Source of the DNA: Archangium violaceum
Lineage (GTDB): Bacteria > Myxococcota > Myxococcia > Myxococcales > Myxococcaceae
DNA: 64,000 nucleotides
Reading direction: 5' to 3'
Assembly: GCF_016859125.1 (NCBI RefSeq)
Contig: NZ_CP069338.1
Coordinates: forward strand, 8,993,501 to 9,057,500
The notes beneath the pieces are model-generated. The model had not been told where the DNA came from and did not search any database. It worked only from the letters and a program-made list of their open reading frames with translations. The stretch's first letter is position 1. Every line of letters starts with the position of its first letter. This document shows, piece after piece, positions 29,058-38,500 of the stretch. Made by a program: the position numbers and the translations under genes.

Positions 29058-29415
29058 GGCTCCGTCCACACACGGGCTCGGGCGCGCACCACACGCGCTC
29101 GAAACCTCGGGCATCTTGGGAAATAAGAGCCGCGGGAATCTTCGGCAAATAGCTAATAAGGACGAAACCCTTCGAGAAAACCGAAGTGAAGCGGGCGCTT
29201 GCTTCATATCCTCGGTGGGTAGACGGGCTGGCGGAGGATTCGCGGAGATTTCCGTCGTGCCCGCACGTTTTCTACGTCGGGCGCCAGACTTCTGATCGAA
29301 GTTGAACCCCTGGCTCGCACTCGAGGGTCATGGCAGCGGCTCCCCCCACACACCAGCCTTCCGGCTGCTCCAAGCGTGCGACCCGTACGTCCGGAGGCAC
29401 ATGGAGGAGCCCTTC
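29058..29415. other. Divergent intergenic region between htpX and the MBL-fold gene
   Basis: 358 bases, no gene seen. An AT-richer island at about 29120-29170 (TTCGGCAAATAGCTAATAAGG) is the best place for the htpX promoter. The right half could start transcription of the MBL-PPTase unit. GGAGGAG at 29403-29409 is the Shine-Dalgarno that fixes the start of the next gene. Confidence 0.5.
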
Positions 29416-30858
29416 ATGCAGCTCACGTTCCTGGGGCACGCTGGCTTTCTGATCGAAACCCAACAGGTCCTGGTCGTCGTGGACCCCTGGTTGTCACCGC
29501 TGGGGGCGTTCGACTCGGCGTGGATGCAGTTCCCGCGCAACCACCAGCTCGCGCCCCTGGTGCGCGAGAAGCTGGAGCACTCGCCCAAGGAGCGCTTCCT
29601 CTACGTCAGCCACGAGCACAAGGATCACTATGATCCCGACTTCCTCCGCACGCTGACGAAGCGGGACTTCACCGTCGTCATCGGCCGCTTCCGACGCACC
29701 GCGCTCAGGGAGGCCTTCGAGGCCTATGGGGCCCGGCGCGTCATCGCCTGCGGGGACCAGCAGGAGGTGCCCTTCGAGAACGGCTGCCTGAAGCTCTACC
29801 TCTCCGACTCGGGGACCCACCGGGATTCGGCGCTGCTGATCCAGGCCGACGGGCAGCGCTTCCTCAACCTCAATGACTGCGAGGTCCATGAGCGGCTGTC
29901 GGCCATCATCGCGGAGGAGGGGCCCATCGACGTCTTCACGGCCCAGTTCTCGGGCGCCATCTGGCACCCCACCTGTTACGACTACTCGCGCGAGGTGTAC
30001 GCGGAGCACTCGCGGCGCAGGCGCTCCCTCAAGTTCGAGGCGGTGGCGCGTGCCATCGAGACGGTCCAACCCCGCGCCTACCTGGCCTCGGCCGGCCCGG
30101 CTTGTTTCCTGGATCCGTCGCTCTTCCACCTCAACCTCGAGCCGGTGAACATCTTTCCCCGTGCCTCGGAGCTCTTCACCTTCCTCCACCACCGTCTGGG
30201 GGGGAGGACGCCGCGCCTCATCGAGCCCATGCCCGGTGACGTGCTCGACGCGGGGCTCGGGGAGCTGGTCTCGATGGTGCCCGAGCGCGTCACCGACGAG
30301 AACCGCTCGCACTACCTGCGCTCCTACGCGACACTCCAGACGCGCATCTTCCGCGAGCGGCGGCGCAACCTGACGCTCGCGCAGGTGGATCGCATCCACC
30401 TGCGGCTCCATCAGGAGATGCAGCGCAAGCTGGAGGCCTTCCCGCTGGCGGATCGTGTGGAGATGCCCCTGTATCTGGGCCTCATCGAGCTGCCCGGGCA
30501 GCTCATCCGCGTGGACTTCCGCTCGCGCCGGGTGGACGTCGTCAGCGAGGTGCGCGACCTGAGCCGGTACATGCTCCGCGCGAGCGCCGTGGACATCGCC
30601 CGCGTGCTGGATCGCGCGCTGAACTGGGAGGACTTCCTGCTGTCGTTCCGCTTCCGCGCCTCGCGCTCGCCGGACGTCTACGATTCCGCCCTGCACGGCT
30701 TCCTCGCCGCCGAGCTCGAGGACCTGCGCGCCATGAACCGTGAACAGACGCGTGGTCGCCGGGCTGGCATGTACGCCCGTGACGCGATAGGGGAAGGGCT
30801 GGACATCACCCATGATGCCGAGCCCCCCTTCCGAGTCGCCCCTATCGCTGCGCCCTGA
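29416..30858 (+). CDS. MBL-fold protein of the CMP-sialate/UDP-MurNAc hydroxylase type, without Rieske domain
   Basis: 480 aa from ATG 29416. The beta-lactamase-fold metal site is VSHEHKDHYDPDF, preceded by LTFLGHAGFLIE and VVDPWLSP. Downstream FSGAIWHPTCYDYSRE and AYLASAGPACFLDPSLFHLN match the non-Rieske half of CMAH/NamH-type sugar hydroxylases. Those enzymes need a Rieske [2Fe-2S] cluster; no CxH...CxxH pair is visible, so this protein would need a separate electron donor or does another reaction. It overlaps the phosphopantetheinyl transferase gene by 47 bases, tying it to the biosynthetic locus. The product is unknown. Confidence 0.72.
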   Translation: MQLTFLGHAGFLIETQQVLVVVDPWLSPLGAFDSAWMQFPRNHQLAPLVREKLEHSPKERFLYVSHEHKDHYDPDFLRTLTKRDFTVVIGRFRRTALREAFEAYGARRVIACGDQQEVPFENGCLKLYLSDSGTHRDSALLIQADGQRFLNLNDCEVHERLSAIIAEEGPIDVFTAQFSGAIWHPTCYDYSREVYAEHSRRRRSLKFEAVARAIETVQPRAYLASAGPACFLDPSLFHLNLEPVNIFPRASELFTFLHHRLGGRTPRLIEPMPGDVLDAGLGELVSMVPERVTDENRSHYLRSYATLQTRIFRERRRNLTLAQVDRIHLRLHQEMQRKLEAFPLADRVEMPLYLGLIELPGQLIRVDFRSRRVDVVSEVRDLSRYMLRASAVDIARVLDRALNWEDFLLSFRFRASRSPDVYDSALHGFLAAELEDLRAMNREQTRGRRAGMYARDAIGEGLDITHDAEPPFRVAPIAAP

Positions 30859-31600
30859 CGAGGTCCACCTCTGGGTGGTGGAGCCGGAGCGTGTGTCCGA
30901 GCCCGGGCTCCTCGCGGCCTACCACGCGATGCTCAGCACGGAGGAGCAGGACAGGCACTCGCGCTTCCGCTTCGAGAAGCACCGGTTGCAGTTCCTCGTG
31001 TCGCACGCGCTGGTGCGCGTCACCCTGTCCCGCTACGCACCGGTGCGGCCCCAGGCCTGGCGTTTCGTCACCAACGCGTATGGGCGTCCGGAGATCGTCG
31101 GCGACGCGCTCCCCCGCCTCCACTTCAACCTCTCGCACACGGACGGCATGGCGGTGTGCGCGGTGGCGCTCGATACGGACGTGGGGGCGGACGTGGAGAA
31201 CTCGGCGCGTCCCGGCCAGACGGTGGAGCTCGCCGACTCCTTCTTCTCGCCCTCGGAGGTGGTGGCCCTGCGCTCCCTGCCCGTCGAGCGCCAGCGCGAG
31301 CGTTTCTTCGACTATTGGACCCTGAAGGAGTCCTACATCAAGGCCCGGGGCGCGGGGCTGAGCCTGCCGTTGGATCAGTTCGCGTTCCACCTGGAGCCCG
31401 GCAAGCCGCCCCGCATCTCCTTCGATCCCCGCCTGAAGGACGATCCCGAGACGTGGCAGTTCGTGCAGGTGCGGCTGTCGGCGGAGCACCCGGCGGCGGT
31501 GGCGGTGCGCCGGGCCCGCGGCCTGCCCCTGACGGTGCGGTGCCAGCGGACCGTGCCGCTGGCAGGGGAGGGGCCTCCCTGGTTCGTCACGGGCTCCTGA
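30812..31600 (+). CDS. Sfp-type 4'-phosphopantetheinyl transferase
   Basis: 262 aa. It transfers phosphopantetheine from CoA to the carrier-domain serine of NRPS/PKS proteins. The magnesium-binding motif appears as VGADVEN (usual GIDIE) and the catalytic helix as FFDYWTLKESYIKARGAG (W-x2-KE-x3-K). Also present is LPRLHFNLSHTDG. It starts inside the MBL-fold gene and ends at the base before the convergent thioesterase stop. It is the obvious activator of the PCP and ACP domains of the neighbouring synthetase. Confidence 0.93.
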   Translation: MMPSPPSESPLSLRPDEVHLWVVEPERVSEPGLLAAYHAMLSTEEQDRHSRFRFEKHRLQFLVSHALVRVTLSRYAPVRPQAWRFVTNAYGRPEIVGDALPRLHFNLSHTDGMAVCAVALDTDVGADVENSARPGQTVELADSFFSPSEVVALRSLPVERQRERFFDYWTLKESYIKARGAGLSLPLDQFAFHLEPGKPPRISFDPRLKDDPETWQFVQVRLSAEHPAAVAVRRARGLPLTVRCQRTVPLAGEGPPWFVTGS

Positions 31601-32365
31601 TCAGGGGCCGACCTCGGGGCACCAGCGGACGATCTCCTCGCGCAGCGCCGCCAGCAATGGCTCGCGGGCGGTGCGCATGAAGAAGTGCTTGCCGGGGAAG
31701 TGGCGGAAGCGGAACTCGCCCGTCGTCAGCTCGCGCCAGTACTCGAGCTCGGAGAGCGGGACGTGCGGATCCTCGAGCGCCCCGAAGGCCGAGAGCGGGC
31801 AGCGCACCGGCACCGCGGGGAGCATGCCATCCGCGATGGAGAAGTCGGCGCGCAGGGACGGCAGGATCATCTCCAACAGCTCCTTGTGGGCGAAGACCTC
31901 GGCGGGCGTGCCCTCGTACTTGCGGAGCAGCTCGACGAAGGCCGCGTCATCGAGCGCATCACGGGACTCGCGGGCGCGGTGGGGTGCCCCCGCGGCGGCC
32001 ATCACCATCCCGAGCGGCAGCGGCGCGCCGCGGACCTGCCAGCGCTGCGCGAGCGCCAGGGCGATCCGCGTGCCCATGCTGTAGCCGAAGAAGACGAAGG
32101 GCTTGTCCAGCAGTGGGGCCAGCGCCGGCTCGAGCGCATCCAGGAGCGGGGGGATCTGCCGGAAGGGCGGCTCCATGATGCGACGCTCACGGCCCGGAAG
32201 CTGGACGGAGACCAGCTCGACACCCGCCGGGAGCGCCGCGCCCCAGCCGTTGTAGACGGAGGCGCCTCCGCCCGCGTACGGGAAGCAGAACACCCGCAGG
32301 CGTGCGTTGGGGAGTGGCTGCCGGGTGGGGAACCAGGGATTCGTGGAGGGGTTCGCGGGACGCAT
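31601..32365 (-). CDS. Type II (editing) thioesterase
   Basis: 254 aa. Alpha/beta hydrolase of the GrsT/RifR type: LRVFCFPYAGGGASVY near the N-terminus, nucleophile in FFGYSMGTR, Asp region FGALEDPHVPLSE and the His in RHFPGKHFFM, in the right order. It removes aberrant or stalled acyl groups from carrier domains of assembly lines. It is divergent from the large NRPS-PKS gene, with the two starts 168 bases apart, so they may share a control region. Confidence 0.93.
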   Translation of the reverse strand: MRPANPSTNPWFPTRQPLPNARLRVFCFPYAGGGASVYNGWGAALPAGVELVSVQLPGRERRIMEPPFRQIPPLLDALEPALAPLLDKPFVFFGYSMGTRIALALAQRWQVRGAPLPLGMVMAAAGAPHRARESRDALDDAAFVELLRKYEGTPAEVFAHKELLEMILPSLRADFSIADGMLPAVPVRCPLSAFGALEDPHVPLSELEYWRELTTGEFRFRHFPGKHFFMRTAREPLLAALREEIVRWCPEVGP

Positions 32366-32532
32366 GTCCCTGCATCTAGCACGGAGCGTCAAACCAGGAA
32401 CGGGGGACGAGCACCCAGGCGCGGTCGCGAGACTCTAGTACGAGCCCACGAGTGCCTCGCCGCCGAGCGTTGCCGCCCTTGTTACCCACATGACAACATT
32501 GGGGGGCCTCCCCCCACCCATTTTCTCAGGGG
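32366..32532. promoter_or_regulatory. Divergent control region of thioesterase and NRPS-PKS genes
   Basis: 167 bases between divergent start codons. It ends with a perfect GC hairpin at 32501-32515 (GGGGGG, CCT, CCCCCC) whose 3' side is 17 bases before the synthetase ATG and could affect ribosome access. No convincing -10/-35 pair can be named. Confidence 0.45.
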
Positions 32533-35500
32533 ATGGAGCACCTCCTCCAGATGACCGCCGCCGAGCCCCAGGAACCCGTGTCCCTTCCGCTGTCCCATGG
32601 TCAGCGGGCCTTGTGGTTCCTGCACCAGAGCGCGCCCGGGAGCGCCGCCTACAACCTCGCGTTCTCCGCGCGGACCCGCCCGCTGTTGGACGCCGTGGCA
32701 CTGCGGCGGGCCAGCCAGTCACTGATGGACCGGCACCCCATTCTGCGCACCGTCTTCGTGGAGCGCTCCGAAGGCCCCGTGCAGGAGGTGCGCTCCGGCG
32801 TCGTCATCCCCTTCGAGGAGCTGGACGCGTCCGGCTGGAGCGAGGCGGCGCTGGAGTCCTGGTTGGTGGAGCGCTACCAGCGTCCGTTCGAGCTGGCACG
32901 GGGGCCCCTGCTGCGCATCCATCTGCTGCGGCGCGGGGAGGAGTCCCTGTTGCTGCTCGTGGTGCATCACATCGTCATCGACTTCCCGTCGCTGGTGGAG
33001 CTGATGCACGAGCTGGGTGGGCTGTACGCCGCCGAGACGCGCGGAGAGGCGCCTCCCGCTCCGTGGACCGTCCGCCCCTACGCCGACTTCGTCCACTGGC
33101 AGGAGGAGCGCGCCAGCGGCGAGGAGGGAGAGCGTCATTGGGCCTACTGGAAGGAGGCGCTCGGCGGTGAGCTGCCCTCGATCGAGCTTCCGGTCGACCG
33201 TCCCTACCCACCGGTCCAGTCGCCCCGCGGCGACATCCTCCTGTTCGAGCTGTCCCCGGAGCTGTCCCGGGGAATCAAGGAGCTGGCCCGAGCGAACGGT
33301 GCCACGCTGTACAACACGCTGTTGAGCGCCTGGCAGGTGCTCCTGCACCGCTACTCGGGGCAGGAGGAGATCCTCGTGGGCACGCCCGCGTCCTGCCGCG
33401 GCCGCCGCACCGGGTTCGCCCAGACGCTGGGCTATTGCGTCAACCCGATCGTGCGCCGGGGCAGGCTGGAGGGGGATCCTCGCTTCTCCGAGGTCGTCGC
33501 CCAGGCGCGTGACAATGCCTCCGCCGCCGTTCCGCACCAGGAGTACCCCTTCGACGTCATCGTCGAGCGCTTGCAGGCCGCGCGCGCTCCGAGCCGGCCC
33601 GCGATCTTCCAGGTCGCCTTCGTGGTGCTCGGCTCGCAGCGCTACCCCCAGGCACTGCGCTTCACCCAGGGCCTCCCCGGCGGACATATCGAGTGGGGCG
33701 ATGGGCGGGTGATGGAGTCGCTGCCCTTCCGGCAGGGCGTCACCCGCTTCGAGCTGGACCTGATGATGAGCGAGGAGGGGGAGCGGATCTTCGGTTACCT
33801 CCTCTACAACACCGACCTCTTCGATGACGCCACCGCCTGGCGGATGACGGGGCATTTGCGCGTGCTGCTGGAGGCCGTGGTCGCGGATCCCTCGCGGCGC
33901 ATCTCCTCGCTGCCGGTGCTCACGGAGGAGGAGCGCGCCCAGCTCCTCCTGGCGTGGAACGACACCCGTCAGCCCGTGCCCGAGCCCACCTTCCCGCGCC
34001 GCTTCGAGGCCCAGGTGCGGCGCACGCCCGATGCCCTGGCCGTCTCCTTCGAGGACGTGTCGTGGACCTATGCGGAGCTGGACTCGCGGGCCAACCAGCT
34101 CGCGCACCACCTGCGCTCCCTGGGCGTGGGACCGGGCACCCGCGTGGGTCTGTCCGGCGAGCGTTCGCTCCAGATGCTCCAGGGCTTGCTGGCCATCCTC
34201 AAGGCAGGGGGCTCCTACGTGCCCCTGGATCCCTCCTTCCCCGAGGAGCGGCTCGCCTTCATGGTGGAGGATGCGCGGCTGCGTGTGCTCCTCTCCGGGC
34301 CCGCGCTGTTGGAGCGGCTCGGTGGCGCGGTGGAGGGGATGACGGTGGTGCGGCTCGACTTGGAGCGCGAGCTCGTGGGGCGACTGCCGGAGTCGGCTCC
34401 CGAGGGCAACCCCGGGCCGGACGACGTGGCGTATGTCCTCTTCACCTCGGGTTCCACCGGACGGCCCAAGGGCGTTCAGATCCAGCACCGCGCGCTGGCC
34501 CACTTCCTCCACGCCATGCGCCAGGAGCCGGGCCTGGAGCCCGGAGATGTGCTGCTCGCCGTCACCACGCTGTCCTTCGACATCGCGGGCCTGGAGCTGC
34601 TGCTGCCACTCACCGTCGGTGCGCGCGTGGACATCGCCCGCCGGGAGGTGGCCACGGATGGAGCCCGGCTGGTCGCGCGCATGGCCTCCATCGGCGCCAC
34701 GGTGATGCAGGCCACGCCCACCACCTGGCGCCTGCTGCTGGACGCCGGCTGGAAGGGCCACCCGCAGTTGAAGATGCTCTGTGGCGGTGAGGCGCTCCCG
34801 CGCGATCTGGCCAACGCGCTGGTCCCATGTGGCGCCGGGCTGTGGAACCTCTACGGGCCCACCGAGACCACCATCTGGTCCATGGTGCACCGGGTGGATG
34901 TGGGGCAGGGGTCCGTCTCCATCGGGCGGCCCATCGCAAACACCCGGGTGTACGTGCTGGATCGTCATCAGCAGCCCGTTCCCGTGGGCGTTCCCGGCGA
35001 GCTGTACATCGGCGGCGAAGGCGTGGCCCTGGGTTACCTCCACCGGCCCGAGCTGACCGCCGAGCGTTTCGTGCCCGACCCCTTCCAGGAGGTGCCTCAC
35101 GCTCGCATGTACCGCACGGGCGACCGGGTGCGCTGGCGCGTGGATGGGCGGATGGAGTTCCTCGGACGGATCGACCATCAGGTGAAGGTGCGCGGCTTCC
35201 GCATCGAGCTCGGGGAGATCGAGTCCGTGTTGCGCCAGCACCCGGCGGTGCGTGATGCCGTGGCGGTGGCGCGCGAGCTCTCCCCGGGCGATCAGCGTCT
35301 GCTCGCCTACGTGGCCATGCAGCCGGATGCCGCCGTCGAGGAGTCGCAGCGGCTGCGCACCGAGCAGGTCGATCAGTGGCGCACCGTCTGGAGCGAGATC
35401 TACCGCGAGGGTGCCGGGACGGGGCAGGGCTCGCGGGATCCGGACTTCGACATCTCCGGGTGGAGCAGCAGCTACACCGGCCAGCCCATCCCCGCCGAGG

Positions 35501-38500
35501 AGATGCGCGAGTGGGTGGAGACCACCGCCGCGGACATCCTCGCGCTGAAGCCGAAGCGGGTGCTGGAGCTCGGCTTCGGCAGTGGCATGGTGCTCTTCCG
35601 CGTGGCGCCCTCGTGCGAGCGGTACGTGGCCGCGGACTTCTCGGCGGCGGCGGTGGAGAACGTACGGCGGGGGGTGGAGGCGCGCGGGCTGTCCCAGGTG
35701 ACGCTGCTGCAGCGGGCGGCCGACGATTTCTCGGGCATCGAGCCGGGCTCGTTCGACCTCGTCATCATCAACTCGGTCGTCCAGTACTTCCCCAGCGCCG
35801 AGTACCTGCGCACCGTGCTCGCGGGCGCGGTGGTCGCGGTGCGTCCGGGCGGCGCCGTCTTCGTGGGTGACGTGCGGAGCCTGCCGCTGCTGGAGGCCTT
35901 CCACACCTCGGTGCAGCTCCACCAGTCCGCGCCCACGCTCTCCCGGGCCGAGTTGCTCCAGCAGGTGCGCAAGGCGGTGGCCCAAGAGGAGGAGCTGGTC
36001 CTCGCGCCCGGGTTCTTCCTGGCGTTGCGACGGGAGTTGCCGCGCATCGGCCGCGTGGACATCACCCCCCGGCGCGGGCGCCTCCTCAACGAGATGAGCC
36101 GCTTCCGCTACCAGGCCGTCCTGCGCGTGGGCGAGGTGCCCCCGGCGGCGCGGGCCTCGTGGACGGATTGGGAGGAGGCGTGGACGCCGGAGGCCATCCG
36201 TCAGCACCTGGAGCGCGAGGCCCCGGAGGCATGGGGTTTGCGTGGCGTGCGCAACGGCCGGCTGGAGCAGGAGGTGCGAACGCTCCAGTGGATGGAGGCC
36301 GGTGGTGCCGGCACGGTGGGCGAGTGGCGGGCGGAGCTCGCGGCCCACGTGCCCGTGGGCGTGGATCCAGAGGCACTGTGGCGGCTCGGTGAGTCGCTGG
36401 GCTACTCGGTCGCGCCGGGCTGGAGCCGCCATGGCTCTGACGGCCGCTACGATGTCGTCTTCTGGCGCGGTGCCGCCGAGCCGGAGCGCGTGCCTCCCGG
36501 GGTCGAAGTGGACCCCGAGGGTGGGGTGCTCGCCAATCAGCCGCTGCTGACCCGGCGCACCCGTCTCCTCGGGCCCGAGCTCCGCGCCTTCCTCAAGGAG
36601 CGGCTCCCCGAGTACATGGTGCCGTCGTCGCTCACCGTGCTCGAGGCGCTTCCACTCACGCCCAACGGCAAGGTGGATCGCAAGGCGCTGCCAGAGCCCG
36701 AAGGGCTTCGTTCGGGCCGCCAGGCCATCGTCGACGCGCCCCGCTCGGACGTGGAGAAGGCCATTGGCGCCATCTGGCGCGAGGTGCTCCACCTGGAGCA
36801 GGTGGGCCTGCACGACAACTTCTTCGAGCTCGGGGGGCACTCGCTGCTGCTCGCCCAGGTGCGCGTGCGGCTGCGCGAGGTGCTCGGCAAGGAGCTTCCC
36901 GTCACCGAGCTCTTCCAGCACCCCACCATCAGCGCCCTCGCGCGTCACCTGTCCGGCCCCGGTGCGGGTCCCGAGGCGCGTCAGCCCGTGAGCGCGCCCG
37001 TGCCACGGCGCTCGGACGGGGAGTTGGCGCCCATCGCCATCGTCGGCATGGCGGGCCGCTTCCCTGGCGCTCGAGACGTGGACGAGTTCTGGCGCAACCT
37101 CCGCGAGGGGGTGGAGTCCATCCGCTTCTACTCGCCCGAGGAGCTGGTGGCGCTCGGGGCGGATCCGGCGCTGGCGCGCGATCCGTCCTTCATCCGCGCG
37201 GCCTCGTCCCTGGAGGGCGTGGAGCAGTTCGACGCCGGGCTCTTCGGCTACTCGCCTCGCGAGGCGGAGCTGATGGACCCGCAGCACCGCCTCTTCCTGG
37301 AGTGCGCCTGGGAGGCCCTGGAGGTCGCGGGTTACAGCCCGAGGACCCGTCAGGGCGCTTCCGTGGGAGTGTTCGCTGGCCTCGCGCCCAATGGCTATCT
37401 GCCCTTCGCCCACCTGCTGGGCAACCTCCGCTCCGAGGTGCTGCCCCGCTTCGTGGCCGGCTCGGCGGACTTCCTCGCCACGCGTGTCTCCTACAAGCTG
37501 AACCTCCGCGGTCCCAGCCTCACGCTGCAGACGGCCTGCTCCACCTCGCTCGTGGCCGTCCACCTGGCCTGCCAGTCGCTGCGCTCCGGGGAGTGCGGCA
37601 TGGCCCTGGCCGGTGGTGTCTCGGTGAAGGTGGCTCGCGTGCCGGGCTACTTCCACCAGGAGGGCGGCATCGCCTCGCCGGACGGGCACTGCCGCGCCTT
37701 CGATGCGCGGGGGCAGGGCACCCTCTTCGGCAACGGCATGGGCCTCGTCGTCCTCAAGCGACTGTCGGATGCGCTCGCCGATGGGGACAGGATTCACGCC
37801 GTCATCCGCGGCACCGCCATCAACAACGATGGCTCCGCCAAGGTGGGCTTCACCGCCCCCAGCGTGGACAGCCAGGCCGAGGTCGTCTCCCGCGCGCTCG
37901 CCGCCGCCGGGGTGGGGCCGGAGACCATCGGCTACGTCGAGGCCCATGGCACCGCCACGCCCCTGGGAGATCCCATCGAGGTCGCCGCGCTCCGGCAGGC
38001 CTTCGGGCCTCACGTGCGCGAGCGCTCCTGTGCGCTCGGCTCGGTGAAGACGAACATCGGCCACCTGGATGCCGCCGCGGGCATCGCCTCGCTCATCAAG
38101 GCCGTGCTCGCGCTGGAGCACCGGCAGCTTCCCCCGAGCCTCCACTTCCAGACGCCCAACCCGGAGATCGACTTCGAGCGCGGGCCCTTCTACGTCAACA
38201 CCGCGCTGGCCGAGTGGCCCTCGAACGGCGGGCCTCGCCGCGCCGGGGTGAGTGCGTTCGGCTTCGGCGGGACCAACGCGCACGCGGTGCTGGAGGAGGC
38301 TCCCGCCGCCCCGCCTGTTCGTTCCGAGGGTCCAGAACGCCCGCTGCATGTGCTGCCCCTGTCGGCCCGGGATGAGAAGGCGCTCGGGATGCTCGCGGAG
38401 CGATACGCGGAGTACCTCGCGAAGGAGCCCGCTTCGTTGCCGGACGTGTGCTTCACCGCGGGCGCCGGACGTACGCACCTCGGTCAGCGCGTGGCCCTCG

